Positions 26,915 through 36,002 of a stretch of 64,000 bases of DNA are shown here, one piece after another. How positions within the stretch are numbered: position 1 is the stretch's first letter; each line of letters starts with the position of its first letter. The notes under the pieces are model-generated. The model had not been told where the DNA came from, did not search any database, and saw only the letters and a program-made list of their open reading frames with translations. Position numbers and translations under genes: made by a program. The DNA comes from JACVRW01 sp963764665 (GTDB lineage: Bacteria > Actinomycetota > Thermoleophilia > Solirubrobacterales > Thermoleophilaceae), in assembly GCA_963764665.1 (NCBI GenBank), contig CAVXTL010000021.1, positions 62,001 through 126,000 of the forward strand, given 5' to 3'.

Positions 26915-27423
26915 CAGGCGCCGGTGGAGGCCCCGGCCATCGCGGTCTCGACGGCCTCGAGCTCCTCCGGCGAGAGCTCCACCTCCGAGGCGCCCTCGCG
27001 CACCTGCTTCACGTACACGCGCGCCTGGTCGCGGTGATGGATCGCGGACACCACCACCCCGCTGCGCTGGGAGTCGAGGAGCGCGACGCTGCTCGACTGG
27101 CGGCCCGACATCTCGTTGTACGCGTCGTAGCGGACCAGCGAGGTGTGCGCCACGGAGCGGTCGATGCGCCGCTCCGCCGCCGTCATGCTCGCGTCGAGCC
27201 GCTCGGCCGTCTCCTCGAGCCAGTCGCGGAGCTGCACGAAGGCCTCCTGCAGGCTCGCCGCGTGGGCCACGAGGTCGGCGGTGCCGTCGCCGAGCACCGT
27301 CCGCTGGGCCGCTCGGAGGCGGCGCAGCCGCACCGAGTTCACGATCGTCCAGAGCAGGGCCACGACGGCCACGCCCGCCGCGCTGAGCGCAACGATGCCC
27401 TCTGTCGTGGTCAGCTCGTCCAC
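26914..27423 (-). CDS. DUF4446 family protein
   Basis: 169 aa. One N-terminal membrane segment (GIVALSAAGVAVVALLWTIV), then a short coiled region and the conserved DUF4446 core: SLVRYDAYNEMSGRQSSSVA, LLDSQRSGVVVSAIHHRDQA, RVYVKQVREG and SPEELEAVETAM. Function unknown. GTG 27423; a TACGCT hexamer seven bases upstream suggests a leaderless transcript starting the DUF4446-pheA-HNH-coiled coil run. Confidence 0.85.
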   Translation of the reverse strand: MDELTTTEGIVALSAAGVAVVALLWTIVNSVRLRRLRAAQRTVLGDGTADLVAHAASLQEAFVQLRDWLEETAERLDASMTAAERRIDRSVAHTSLVRYDAYNEMSGRQSSSVALLDSQRSGVVVSAIHHRDQARVYVKQVREGASEVELSPEELEAVETAMAGASTGA

Positions 27424-27430
27424 GGGGCTG

Positions 27431-27436
27431 AGCGTA
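27431..27436 (-). promoter_or_regulatory. Putative -10 (TACGCT) of a leaderless promoter
   Basis: TACGCT on the minus strand, seven bases before GTG 27423, no Shine-Dalgarno between. Confidence 0.45.
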
Positions 27437-27452
27437 ACGCGGGCCCGGACGG

Positions 27453-28532
27453 CTACGACGTGAAGATCACGCTGTAGGTCTGGCCGTTGTTGTCGGTCTT
27501 CTCCTCGCCGGGCACCGGCTCCACCTCCACCCGGATCGGCACGGCCTGGCCCGTGGGCGGACGCTCGTCGAACGAGATCGTGACCGCCTTGGTCTCGCCG
27601 GCGGCGATCGTGTCGATGGTGCCCTCGAGGTCGCTGGCGTCGTCGCCCTCGCCGACCGTCACCTTCACGTTCACGTCCGTCTCGGTGCTGTCGCCCTGGT
27701 TGGCCACCTGGACCTCGAAGGCGAGGTCGCCGGAGACCGGCACGGTCGCGCTGTCCCCGGGCACGAGTGCCACGCCGCCGAGGGAGACGCCCACGAGACC
27801 GTTGCCATGGAGGCCGCCCGTGGTCTCGTCGTCGCCCGACCCGCCGCTGCGCACCTGGCTGATCGCGTCAGCCACGCGTTCCGGCTGGAGCCAGGCGATG
27901 TCGGGGATGAAGGCGCTGGCGGGAACGGTCACGCCGCCGATGTCCTGGTCCTGGAGCACCCCGGACAGGCTGGGCCGGAAGCGGCCCGCGTAGATCACGT
28001 CGCTGGCCAGGAACACCTGCATCTGGCGAGCGACGCCCTCTGAGCCCTGTCGCCGCGACTCGTCCCCGAGGGCATCGGGCAGGTCCTCGGCCACCCGCGC
28101 CAGCCCGTCACGGCGGAACTCGAGCGTCTCGAGCAGGTAGCGGTGGGCGTTCGAGACCTCGTCGGGCACGTCCAGGTCACGGGCGCGGTCCACGATCGAC
28201 TCGGACTGGACCCTGAAGCCGTTGACCTTGTTCTGGGCGTCCACGGCCTCGTCGGGGCTGCCGGAGCCCTGGAGCAGCGCGAACAGCTCCTTACTCTGGC
28301 CGTTCGACTCGCGCACGAGCACCGAGGCGTTGTCGGCGTAGTCCTCGATGGAGCGCTCCTTGCGGGCGTCCAGGCAGCCGCGGACCCCGATCACGAGCAG
28401 GATCAGCACGAGCAGCCCCACGCCCACAGCTATGGTCCGGCGGACCATCATGGTTTGCCGGTCGGCCGAGCCACCGGTCGTCCGGCGGCGGGAACGCCCT
28501 GCGGGCTCGTCCGGTTCGTCGAGGAAGGACAC
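27453..28532 (-). CDS. Membrane-anchored protein with C-terminal CARDB-like domain
   Basis: 359 aa. A basic cytoplasmic N-terminus, one membrane helix (TIAVGVGLLVLILLVIGVRG) at about 33-52, then an extracellular helical region of about 180 aa (DNASVLVRESNGQSKELFAL; VPDEVSNAHRYLLETLEFRR). The last 110 residues look like a CARDB/Ig-like fold (DLAFEVQVANQGDSTETDVN, VKVTVGEG, VPIRVEVEPVPGEEKTDNNG). It is likely exposed at the cell surface. Function unknown. Divergent from the kinase gene at 28636. Start GTG 28532. Confidence 0.7.
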   Translation of the reverse strand: MSFLDEPDEPAGRSRRRTTGGSADRQTMMVRRTIAVGVGLLVLILLVIGVRGCLDARKERSIEDYADNASVLVRESNGQSKELFALLQGSGSPDEAVDAQNKVNGFRVQSESIVDRARDLDVPDEVSNAHRYLLETLEFRRDGLARVAEDLPDALGDESRRQGSEGVARQMQVFLASDVIYAGRFRPSLSGVLQDQDIGGVTVPASAFIPDIAWLQPERVADAISQVRSGGSGDDETTGGLHGNGLVGVSLGGVALVPGDSATVPVSGDLAFEVQVANQGDSTETDVNVKVTVGEGDDASDLEGTIDTIAAGETKAVTISFDERPPTGQAVPIRVEVEPVPGEEKTDNNGQTYSVIFTS

Positions 28533-28635
28533 GCTGAACCTATGCGGATCTCCGGGGGGAAGGGTCCACCCCGATGCCTGCGGAGTATGACCGGGCGGCA
28601 GGACGCGCCGGTCGGGGACCGAACACGCAACCCAG

Positions 28636-30573
28636 ATGAGTCGTTCTGAGAGCGCCGTGACGGACCAGCGAAGGACACAGCCATTGCGAGGCGCAGCGCC
28701 TGCTGAGGGCGGCTCGGCCGCACGCGTGGTGCTCGGGCGCTACCGCCTCGAGCGGCGCCTCGGCGCCGGCGGGTTCGGCGTGGTCTGGCTGGCCTGGGAC
28801 GAGAAGCTCGAGCGCGAGGTGGCCGTGAAGGTGATGCCGCGCGAGCACGGCAGCAGCGACCGCGTGGAGCGCGAGGCCCGCGCGGCCGCCCGCCTGAATC
28901 ATCCGGGCATCGTGGCGGTGTACGAGCTCGCCTCGGACGACCACGAGGTCTACCTGGTGTCCGAGCTGGTGCACGGCCGTACGCTCGCGGAGCTGGTGAA
29001 GGCCGGTGCCGTTTCCGACCGCGACGTGGCGCGCATCGGGGTCGTTCTCTGCGATGCGCTCGAGCACGCTCACGCACGCGGCGTGGTGCACCGGGACGTG
29101 AAGCCCCAGAACGTGATGGTCGTGGCGGAGCCGGCCGCCGGCGCAGGGTTCGCGAAGCTCGCCGACTTCGGCGTGGCCCACGTGGTCACCGGCGACCCGC
29201 TCACGCACACCGGCGACGTGATCGGCACGCTCGCCTACATGGCGCCCGAGCAGGCCGAGGGCGGCCCGATCACCTCCGCGAGCGACGTCTACTCGCTGGC
29301 GCTGACCCTCTACGAGGCCTGGACGGGCCAGAACCCGGTGCGCGCCGGCGGCCTGGCGGCCACCGCGCGCCGGCTGGGCCAGCAGCTGCCCTCGCTCGCA
29401 CAGCGCCGGCAGGACCTTCCCATGGAGCTCTGTTACGTGCTCGACGACGCCCTCGCCGTGGACCCGGCGTACCGCCCGCGGCCCGCTGAGCTGCGCGTGG
29501 CGCTGGCGGACGCCGAACGCCGCCTGAGCGACGACGGCGGGCTGGTCGAGCCCGCGACCCTCAGGCGCGTAGGGCTGCCCACCGCCGCCACCCGGGGCCG
29601 CTTTGGCCGCCGCCGGCGTGGGCAGGTCGAGCCCGGCCCGCCGGTGCCCCTGGCCGGCGAGCCCTGGGACGAGCCCAAGCCCCGCGACCCGATCGCCGGG
29701 CTGGGTGTGCTGGGTCGCGCCCGGCGCCCGTACGGAGAGCCCCCGCGGCTCGGCGCGCGCGTGGCCGCGCGGGCGCTCGCGGGCGCGGGACTCGGCTGCC
29801 TGGTGCTCGCCGGGCTGCTGTCCCTCGGGGACTCGGCCCCGGAGTCGGCCCCCGCGCTCGCCGGCGCGGCTGCTCTGGCCACGGCCCTCCTTCCGCGCAT
29901 CGGCTGGCTCGCGTCGGCGATCGCGCTCTGCGGCTGGCTGGCCACGATCGGCGGCCGGCCCGGCGCCGCGCTCGTGGTCCTCGTGGCGGCGCTGGCGGTT
30001 CCGCTGCTCCTCCCGCGCGCCGGCCTGCTCTGGTCGCTGCCCGCGCTCGCCCCGCTGCTCGGCGTGCTTGCCCTCGCCCCGGCCTTCGTGGCGGTGGCCG
30101 CCCTGGCGCCGACGATCTGGCGCCGGGCCGGGCTGGCCGCCGCGGGAGCCCTCTGGCTGCTGGCTGCGGAGGCGCTGACCGGGGAGGCGCTGCTGTTCGG
30201 CGTGCCGGACGCCGTTCCGGCCCGCGAGGTCTGGGAGGGCTCGCTCAGCCAGGCGGTCTCGGACGTGGTCGGGCCGATCGCGTCCTCGCCGCTGATGCTG
30301 GTGCTAGGGGCCTGGGCGGGTCTGGCGGTGGTGCTGCCGCTGTTGCTGCGCGGGCGCTGGCTCGCCATGGACTGCGTGGGCGCCGCCATCTGGGCCGCGG
30401 GCATGATGGTGGCCCTGGCGGCCGTGGGCGACCTCATGACCGGCGCCGCCGTGCTGGAGCAGGCGCGCGGCGCCGTGGCCGGGGCGCTGGTGGGCGCGGT
30501 GGCGGCTGTGGCCGTATCGCAGACCGCACCCCCTACGGAGGGCTGGCGGGCACAGCCCGTGACCACGGCTTAG
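28636..30573 (+). CDS. Ser/Thr protein kinase with polytopic membrane C-terminus
   Basis: 645 aa. Hanks-type kinase domain at about 34-300: P-loop LGAGGFGVV (42-50), Lys65 in VAVKV, HRDVKPQN (H152), DFG (Asp177), MAPEQAEG. The C-terminal half (about 375-640) has about eight hydrophobic segments instead of PASTA repeats, so the sensor is membrane-embedded. No extracellular domain is evident. It sits 20 bp upstream of fhaA and may share its transcript; FHA proteins could be its substrates (inference). Divergent from the CARDB gene. Confidence 0.88.
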   Translation: MSRSESAVTDQRRTQPLRGAAPAEGGSAARVVLGRYRLERRLGAGGFGVVWLAWDEKLEREVAVKVMPREHGSSDRVEREARAAARLNHPGIVAVYELASDDHEVYLVSELVHGRTLAELVKAGAVSDRDVARIGVVLCDALEHAHARGVVHRDVKPQNVMVVAEPAAGAGFAKLADFGVAHVVTGDPLTHTGDVIGTLAYMAPEQAEGGPITSASDVYSLALTLYEAWTGQNPVRAGGLAATARRLGQQLPSLAQRRQDLPMELCYVLDDALAVDPAYRPRPAELRVALADAERRLSDDGGLVEPATLRRVGLPTAATRGRFGRRRRGQVEPGPPVPLAGEPWDEPKPRDPIAGLGVLGRARRPYGEPPRLGARVAARALAGAGLGCLVLAGLLSLGDSAPESAPALAGAAALATALLPRIGWLASAIALCGWLATIGGRPGAALVVLVAALAVPLLLPRAGLLWSLPALAPLLGVLALAPAFVAVAALAPTIWRRAGLAAAGALWLLAAEALTGEALLFGVPDAVPAREVWEGSLSQAVSDVVGPIASSPLMLVLGAWAGLAVVLPLLLRGRWLAMDCVGAAIWAAGMMVALAAVGDLMTGAAVLEQARGAVAGALVGAVAAVAVSQTAPPTEGWRAQPVTTA

Positions 30574-30576
30574 GTC

Positions 30577-30582
30577 TACCCT
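30577..30582 (+). promoter_or_regulatory. Putative -10 (TACCCT) upstream of fhaA
   Basis: TACCCT, ten bases before ATG 30593, in the 19-bp gap after the kinase gene. It would allow the FHA-RodA-PknB cluster to be transcribed separately from a leaderless start. Confidence 0.4.
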
Positions 30583-30592
30583 CCGGTCCGAT

Positions 30593-31351
30593 ATGAGCGT
30601 TCTGCGCAACCTCGAGGCCAAGCTCGGCGGGCTGGTGGAAGGTGCCTTCGGGCGTGCCTTCAAGACCAACGTGCAGCCGGTCGAGCTGGCCCACAAGCTG
30701 GCGAAGGAGATGGAGGAGAACCAGATGGTCTCCGTCTCGCGCGTCTACGTGCCCAATCACTATCGGGTCTTCCTCTCGCCGGCCGATCGCGAGCAGTTCG
30801 CGAGCTACGAGCCCGCGCTGCGCAAGGAGCTGTCGGACTATCTCCTCGAGCATTCCCGCCAGGAGCGCCTGGCCCTCACGAGCCGGCCGCAGGTGGAGTT
30901 CCACACCGACGAGCGGCTGGACCTCGGAGAGTTCGGCATCCAGGCCCAGCTGCTCTCGCCGCCCGAGGAGGAGGCGCCGATGGCGCCCGCCGCTCCGTCG
31001 TCGGGTGACTTCGGGCACACGATGGTCTACTCCCCGGCCGGCGAGTCCCGGCTGCTCGAGCCGAAGGACGACCGCCGGCAGGCGCTGCTGGTGGGCGAGG
31101 GCCGGCGCAGCGTCCTCAGCGGCCGCCGCGTGGTGGTCGGCCGCAGCCGCGACTGCGATGTGGTGGTCAACGACCCGAACGTGTCGCGCCGGCACGTGGA
31201 GCTCCGCCACGAGGAGGAGGGCTGGATGGTGGCCGACCTGGGGTCCACCAACGGGGTCAAGGTGAACGGACGGCGCGTCGAGCGCTCCCCGCTTCGGTCC
31301 GGCGATCGCATCACGATCGGCGTCACGGACCTGACCTTCGAGCTCGAGTAG
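30593..31351 (+). CDS. fhaA: FhaA-type protein (DUF3662 and FHA domains)
   Basis: 252 aa. N-terminal DUF3662 (FhaA_N) domain with LVEGAFGRAFKTNVQPVELA and KLAKEMEENQMVSVSRVYVP; a linker of about 40 aa; C-terminal FHA domain with RVVVGRSRDCDVVVNDPNVS, RRHVEL and DLGSTNGVKVNGRRVE (phosphothreonine-binding loops). In mycobacteria FhaA binds phosphorylated MviN and regulates peptidoglycan synthesis. Gene order with fhaB, pstP, rodA, pbpA and pknB is the same here. Confidence 0.92.
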   Translation: MSVLRNLEAKLGGLVEGAFGRAFKTNVQPVELAHKLAKEMEENQMVSVSRVYVPNHYRVFLSPADREQFASYEPALRKELSDYLLEHSRQERLALTSRPQVEFHTDERLDLGEFGIQAQLLSPPEEEAPMAPAAPSSGDFGHTMVYSPAGESRLLEPKDDRRQALLVGEGRRSVLSGRRVVVGRSRDCDVVVNDPNVSRRHVELRHEEEGWMVADLGSTNGVKVNGRRVERSPLRSGDRITIGVTDLTFELE

Positions 31352-31359
31352 GCATTCCG

Positions 31360-31839
31360 GTGGACGAGCCGCTCGCCGTAGCGCTGAAATTCGGCTTTCT
31401 CGCAGTGCTGTACCTGTTCCTCCTGTGGATCGCGCGCAGCTCGATGCGCGACCTCGCGCGCCTCGAGGGGCCGGCCGCGGCCGGCGAGCCCGCCGAGGCG
31501 CCCGGGAAGCGGCGACGGTCCTCGCTTCCCGACCTGTCGAAGGGGGTCGACCCGACGCTCGAGGTGGTGGCGGCCATGGGGTATGAGCCGGGCACGACCT
31601 TCGACGTTCGCGAGGGCGCGCTGCTCGGGCGCGCCGACAGCGCCGAGATCCGGATCGACGATCCCTTCGCCTCCTCCGCCCACGCGCGCGTCTTCGCCCG
31701 CGGCGAGTTCATGTACGTCGAGGACATGGGATCCACCAACGGCACCTACCTGAACGGGCGCCAGCTGAAGACCGCGGAGCGCCTCAAGATGGCGGACGTG
31801 ATCCGGATCGGCGACACCGAATACCGCTACCGGGAGTAG
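31360..31839 (+). CDS. fhaB: FhaB-type membrane-anchored FHA protein
   Basis: 159 aa. An N-terminal membrane helix (LKFGFLAVLYLFLLWIARSS) and a C-terminal FHA domain at about 70-159 (LLGRADSAEIRIDDPFASSA, HARVFARGEFMYVEDMGSTN, GTYLNG). In mycobacteria FhaB/FipA is phosphorylated by PknB and interacts with FtsZ/FtsQ. GTG 31360 follows fhaA by 8 bp. Confidence 0.92.
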   Translation: MDEPLAVALKFGFLAVLYLFLLWIARSSMRDLARLEGPAAAGEPAEAPGKRRRSSLPDLSKGVDPTLEVVAAMGYEPGTTFDVREGALLGRADSAEIRIDDPFASSAHARVFARGEFMYVEDMGSTNGTYLNGRQLKTAERLKMADVIRIGDTEYRYRE

Positions 31840-31843
31840 GACC

Positions 31844-33083
31844 GTGGCCCTGCGGATCGTCGAGCAGGCCGGGCGCACCGACGTCGGCCGGCAGCGCAGC
31901 GCCAACGAGGACGCACTCGTGCTGTCGCCCCCTTTCTTCGCCGTGGCTGACGGCATGGGCGGGGCGCGCGCCGGCGAGGTGGCCTCGTCGCTCGCCGCAG
32001 GCGTGTTCGGCGAGCAGATCGGTTCCGGCGAGGCCCCTGAGACCCAGCTGACGCAGCTCGCGCAGGAGGCCAACCGCCGGATCTTCGAGCTGGCGGCCAC
32101 CGACGAGTCCCACCGCGGGATGGGCACGACGCTCACAGCGGCCAAGGTGCACGACGACGAGGTGAGCCTCGGCCACGTGGGGGACAGCCGCGCCTACCTG
32201 CTGCGCGACGGGGTGCTCGAGCAGCTCACCCGCGACCACTCGCTGGTGGCCGAGCTGGAGCGCACCGGCCAGATCACCCCGGAGGCCGCGGAGCACCATC
32301 CTCAGCGCTCGATCATCACGCGCGCGCTCGGGCCCGAGCCGCGGGTGGACGTGGACACGTACACCGTCACGGGCCGCGACGGCGACCTCTTCCTGATCTG
32401 CTCGGACGGGCTCACGAGCATGGTCACGGACGACGAGCTGGCGGCAATCCTGCGCTCGGCGGAGTCGTTGGAGGACACGGCGGAAGCGCTCGTGCGCGCC
32501 GCCAACCAGAGCGGCGGGAAGGACAACATCACCGTGGTGCTGTTCCGCCTGGCCGACACGGACGGAGCGACGGCCGCCGCGGCCGCGGACGAGACGATCC
32601 CGGGCACGGTCACGGCGGACGAGGTGCTGGCGGCCCGCCCGCCGCCCGCCGGCCGCCGGGTTGGCGGACGCTCCCGCCGACGCGACGGTGGTCCGGCCCC
32701 CGCAGCCGGCGCCGGTGTCCTCGCGTCCCCCAAAGCCGCGCCGCCGTCGCAGGCTGCGTGTGGGCGCCGCGGCGCGCGTGGTCGTGGGAGTCCTGCTGCT
32801 GTCGGGCGTGGTGGCCGGACTGTTCGCGCTCAGCCGGCAGGTGTACTTCGTGGCCACGAACGACGGCGGGCTCGTGACGCTCTACCGCGGCGTCCCGTAC
32901 GAGCTGCCCTTCGGCATCGACCTGTACGAGCAGGAATACGCGAGCGGCGTGCCGGCGCGGGCCATCCCGGCGGCGCGGCGGCGGACGGTGCTGGACCACT
33001 CCTGGCGCAGCAAGGAGGACGCCGTCGACCTGGTGCGCGAGCTCGAGCGGGGTCGTCTCGACCCGGGCGGGAGCGGAGGATGA
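31844..33083 (+). CDS. pstP: PP2C Ser/Thr phosphatase PstP, with an apparent frameshift
   Basis: The catalytic PP2C domain reads from GTG 31844 to about 32625: NEDALVL, VADGMGGARAGEVASSLAAG, GMGTTLTAA, GHVGDSRAYLL, ICSDGLTSMV, GGKDNITVVLF. The expected membrane anchor and extracellular tail are in a different frame, about 32661-33083: basic stop-transfer KPRRRRRLRVGAAARVVVGV, then ALSRQVYFVATNDGGLVTLY and RGVPYELPFG, ending in a TGA that overlaps the next gene as ATGA. The two frames join with a net +1 inside a 32-nt all-G/C tract (32629-32660). Either an indel in the assembly or a real frameshift. Without it, the catalytic frame runs on into RodA as a false 904-aa fusion. It should dephosphorylate PknB-family substrates. 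Confidence 0.82.
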
Positions 33084-34558
33084 CCGCCCGCTCGCGCGAG
33101 CTCTTCGGGCTCCTGCCGGTGTCGCTGATCGTGGCGGCCGGATTCGCGGCGGTGCTGGCCACCCGCAGCGAGGACGTGAGCGACGCGACGCTCACCTACG
33201 GCGCCGTGTTCCTCGCGCTCTGCCTGGTGGTGCACCTGTTCATCAGGGCGCGCCTGCCGGACGCGGACCCCTACATGTTCCCGCTCGCCGCGCTGCTGGC
33301 CGCGGTGGGGCTCGTGATGATCTACCGGATCGATCCGGAGCTGGCGCGCGAGCAGGCCCAGTGGTTCGTGGTGGGGATGCTCTTCTTCGCCGGGACGATC
33401 CTGGTGCTGCACGACCACCACGTCCTGGAGCGCTACCGGTACACGATCGCGGCCGCGTCCATCGGGCTCCTGGTGATGCCGAGGCTGCCGGTGGTCGGCT
33501 CGCAGGTCAACGGCGCCTTCCTGGCCATCGAGGTCGGCCCGATCCAGTTCCAGCCCGCCGAGTTCGCCAAGCTCGGCATCATCGTCTTCCTCGCAAGCTA
33601 CCTGCGCGAGACGGGCGACATCCTCGTCCGCCCACGGCTGCGACCGCTGCCCATGCAGCGCCAGCTGCTGCTGTTCGGGGTGCCCACGGTCGTCGCGCTG
33701 CTGATCGTGCTCGTGCTCGACCTCACCACGGTCGAGACCGTGCTCCTCGCCGTGTTCGTGGTCTCGCTGGTGGCCGTGATCCGCGAGCGCCCCTCGCTCA
33801 AGCACTTCGGTCCGCTCCTGCTCGTTTGGGGCCTGGCGATGCTGATGCTGATCGTCATCCGCGACCTGGGCAGCTCGCTGATGTTCTTCGGGGCCTTCCT
33901 CGCGCTGCTCTACGTGGCCACGGGCCGGCTGTCGATCGTGAGCGTCGGCGCCACGATGTTCCTGGGCGGCGCCGCCTTCACCGCCAACAACGTCTCGCAC
34001 GTGCACGACCGCGTGGAGACATGGCTCGACACGTTCTCCACCGAGCGCGTGAGGTGTCCCACCACCGGCCAGGTGACGGAGTTCGTGAACTGCCAGGGCC
34101 ACCAGATCGCGCAGTCGCTCTTCGCGCAGGCGGACGGAGGACTGTTCGGAGAGGGGTTCGGCCGCTCCATGCTGTCGTCGCCGTCGGGGGAGTCGCTCAT
34201 TCCGGCCCCGCACACGGACCTGATCTACGCCGTCATCACGAACGAGGCGGGACTCTTCGGCGCCGCGGGACTGATCGGCGCCTACCTGCTGTTCACCTAC
34301 CGCGGCTTCAAGACGGCGATGCTGGCCAACGACGGCTTCTCCAAGCTCCTGGCCACAGGCCTCACGGCCGTGTTCGCGCTCCAGGTGTTCGTGATCGTCG
34401 GCGGCGTGACGCGCGTAATCCCCCTGACGGGGGTCACGCTGCCGTTCGTGTCCTACGGAGGCAGCTCGATCGTGGCCAACATGGTGCTGCTCGCTCTGCT
34501 CCTGATCGTGTCCGACCACGCGCGCGCCGAGCGCCTGCGCCGGGGCGGGCTGGTCTGA
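33080..34558 (+). CDS. SEDS peptidoglycan glycosyltransferase (RodA/FtsW family)
   Basis: 492 aa, about 10-12 membrane segments. SEDS motifs: VEVGPIQFQPAEFAKLGIIV-like segment (IQFQPAEFAKLGI), catalytic Asp in VIRDLGSSLMFFGAF, ADGGLFGEGFGRSM, and VTLPFVSYGGSSIVANMVLL. The large extracytoplasmic loop has an insertion with two cysteines, C326 and C338 (RCPTTGQVTEFVNCQGHQ), absent from most SEDS proteins. Polymerises lipid II with the class B PBP encoded next. Start ATG 33080 overlaps the pstP stop; pbpA begins two bases after the end. In mycobacterial order this is RodA. Confidence 0.93.
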   Translation: MTARSRELFGLLPVSLIVAAGFAAVLATRSEDVSDATLTYGAVFLALCLVVHLFIRARLPDADPYMFPLAALLAAVGLVMIYRIDPELAREQAQWFVVGMLFFAGTILVLHDHHVLERYRYTIAAASIGLLVMPRLPVVGSQVNGAFLAIEVGPIQFQPAEFAKLGIIVFLASYLRETGDILVRPRLRPLPMQRQLLLFGVPTVVALLIVLVLDLTTVETVLLAVFVVSLVAVIRERPSLKHFGPLLLVWGLAMLMLIVIRDLGSSLMFFGAFLALLYVATGRLSIVSVGATMFLGGAAFTANNVSHVHDRVETWLDTFSTERVRCPTTGQVTEFVNCQGHQIAQSLFAQADGGLFGEGFGRSMLSSPSGESLIPAPHTDLIYAVITNEAGLFGAAGLIGAYLLFTYRGFKTAMLANDGFSKLLATGLTAVFALQVFVIVGGVTRVIPLTGVTLPFVSYGGSSIVANMVLLALLLIVSDHARAERLRRGGLV

Positions 34559-34559
34559 G

Positions 34560-36002
34560 ATGAACCGCCAGATCACACAGCTCTTCGGCCTAGTGGCGCT
34601 CCTGTTCGGGCTGCTGGTGGTGTTCACCTCGCGCTGGGCGGTGTTCGAGGCCGAGGGCCTCGAGGACAACGCGAACAACCGGCGGCCGCTGCTCCAGGAG
34701 CAGCGCATCCCGCGCGGGCGCATCTTGGCCAGCGACAACCGCACGGTGCTTGCGCGCAGCGTCCCGCGCGGCCGCGGCGAGAAGCGGGTCTACACCCGGG
34801 TCTACCCCGAGCGCGGGCTGTTCGCCCACCCGGTCGGCTACTCGTTCCTGCTCAACGGCCGGCGCGCCCTCGAGCGCTCCCGCAACGACGAGCTGACGGG
34901 GGAGGAGGACGAGTTCGAGTCGATCCTCTCCGGGCTCGAGGACCGGACGCGCGAGGGCTTCGACGTGGTCACGAACCTGGACGTGGACGGCCAGCGCACG
35001 GCGTACTCGGCGCTCCAGGGCCGCAAGGGCGCGGTGGTGGCGATCGAGCCGCGCACCGGGAAGGTCCGCGTCATGGCCTCCGTTCCGGAATACGATCCGA
35101 ACCTGATCCCCGAGCAGGCGACCGAGCTCGGGACGGATCCGAACAAGCCCATCCTCAACCGCACGACCCAGGAGGCCTATCCGCCGGGGTCGACCTTCAA
35201 GGTGGTCACCGCCACGGCGGCGATTGACAGCGGCAAGGTCACGCCCGAGACGGTGATCGACGGCTCCTCGCCGCGGACCGTGAGCGGCCAGCCACTCGAG
35301 AACTTCGGTGGCACCGACTTCGGTCCCATCACCCTGACCGACGCGCTCACCAACTCGGTCAACACCGTCTTCGCCCAGATCGGCGAAGAGGTGGGCCGCT
35401 CGACGCTCGTGGAGTACATGCAGCGCTACGGGTTCTACGAGGACCCCAAGCTCGACTATCCCGAGGACGAGATGATCGCCAGTGGCGTCCGCGGGGCGAA
35501 CGGCGAGCTCGTGGATGACGGTTTCGACGTCGGCCGGGTGGCGATCGGGCAGGGTGGCCTGGAGGGCGAGGTCCGCGCCACGCCGCTCCAGATGGCCGAG
35601 GTGGCCGCCACCATCGCCAACGGTGGCCGCCTGATGAAGCCTCGCCTCACAGATCGCGTCTTGCGCGAGGACGGCCGCGTCAAGGAGCGCATCGAGCCCG
35701 ACCTCCAGAACACGGTGATGAAGGAGAGCACCGCCGCCGCGCTCACGGAGATGATGGGGCGGGTGGTGGAGGAGGGCACCGGTACCCAGGCGGCCCTGGC
35801 GGGAATCCAGGTCGCGGGCAAGAGCGGCACCGCCGAGGTGGGCGCCAACCGTGAGTTCACCCAGCCCTGGTTCATCGCCTTCGCGCCGATCGACGACCCG
35901 CAGATGGCCGTGGCCGTGACCCTCGAGCGCACCCAGGGCCAGGGCGGCACCGTGGCCGCGCCGATCGCCCGCCAGGTGCTGGAGAGCCTGCTCGGCGGAT
36001 GA
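34560..36002 (+). CDS. pbpA: Class B penicillin-binding protein (PbpA)
   Basis: 480-aa transpeptidase. N-terminal anchor LFGLVALLFGLLVVFTSRWA, then a short dimerisation domain and the transpeptidase domain: SxxK in PPGSTFKVV (S211, K214), SxN in TNSVNTVFAQIGEE, and KSGTAE for the third motif. It cross-links the glycan made by the SEDS protein encoded immediately upstream. ATGA overlap with pknB. Confidence 0.95.
   Translation: MNRQITQLFGLVALLFGLLVVFTSRWAVFEAEGLEDNANNRRPLLQEQRIPRGRILASDNRTVLARSVPRGRGEKRVYTRVYPERGLFAHPVGYSFLLNGRRALERSRNDELTGEEDEFESILSGLEDRTREGFDVVTNLDVDGQRTAYSALQGRKGAVVAIEPRTGKVRVMASVPEYDPNLIPEQATELGTDPNKPILNRTTQEAYPPGSTFKVVTATAAIDSGKVTPETVIDGSSPRTVSGQPLENFGGTDFGPITLTDALTNSVNTVFAQIGEEVGRSTLVEYMQRYGFYEDPKLDYPEDEMIASGVRGANGELVDDGFDVGRVAIGQGGLEGEVRATPLQMAEVAATIANGGRLMKPRLTDRVLREDGRVKERIEPDLQNTVMKESTAAALTEMMGRVVEEGTGTQAALAGIQVAGKSGTAEVGANREFTQPWFIAFAPIDDPQMAVAVTLERTQGQGGTVAAPIARQVLESLLGG

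Noticed and set aside
31844..34558. A single 904-codon PP2C-FtsW fusion protein
   Set aside because: The middle 140 codons in that frame are low-complexity Arg/Ala/Gly shadow sequence, while another frame there encodes the expected membrane anchor and ends in an ATGA overlap with rodA.
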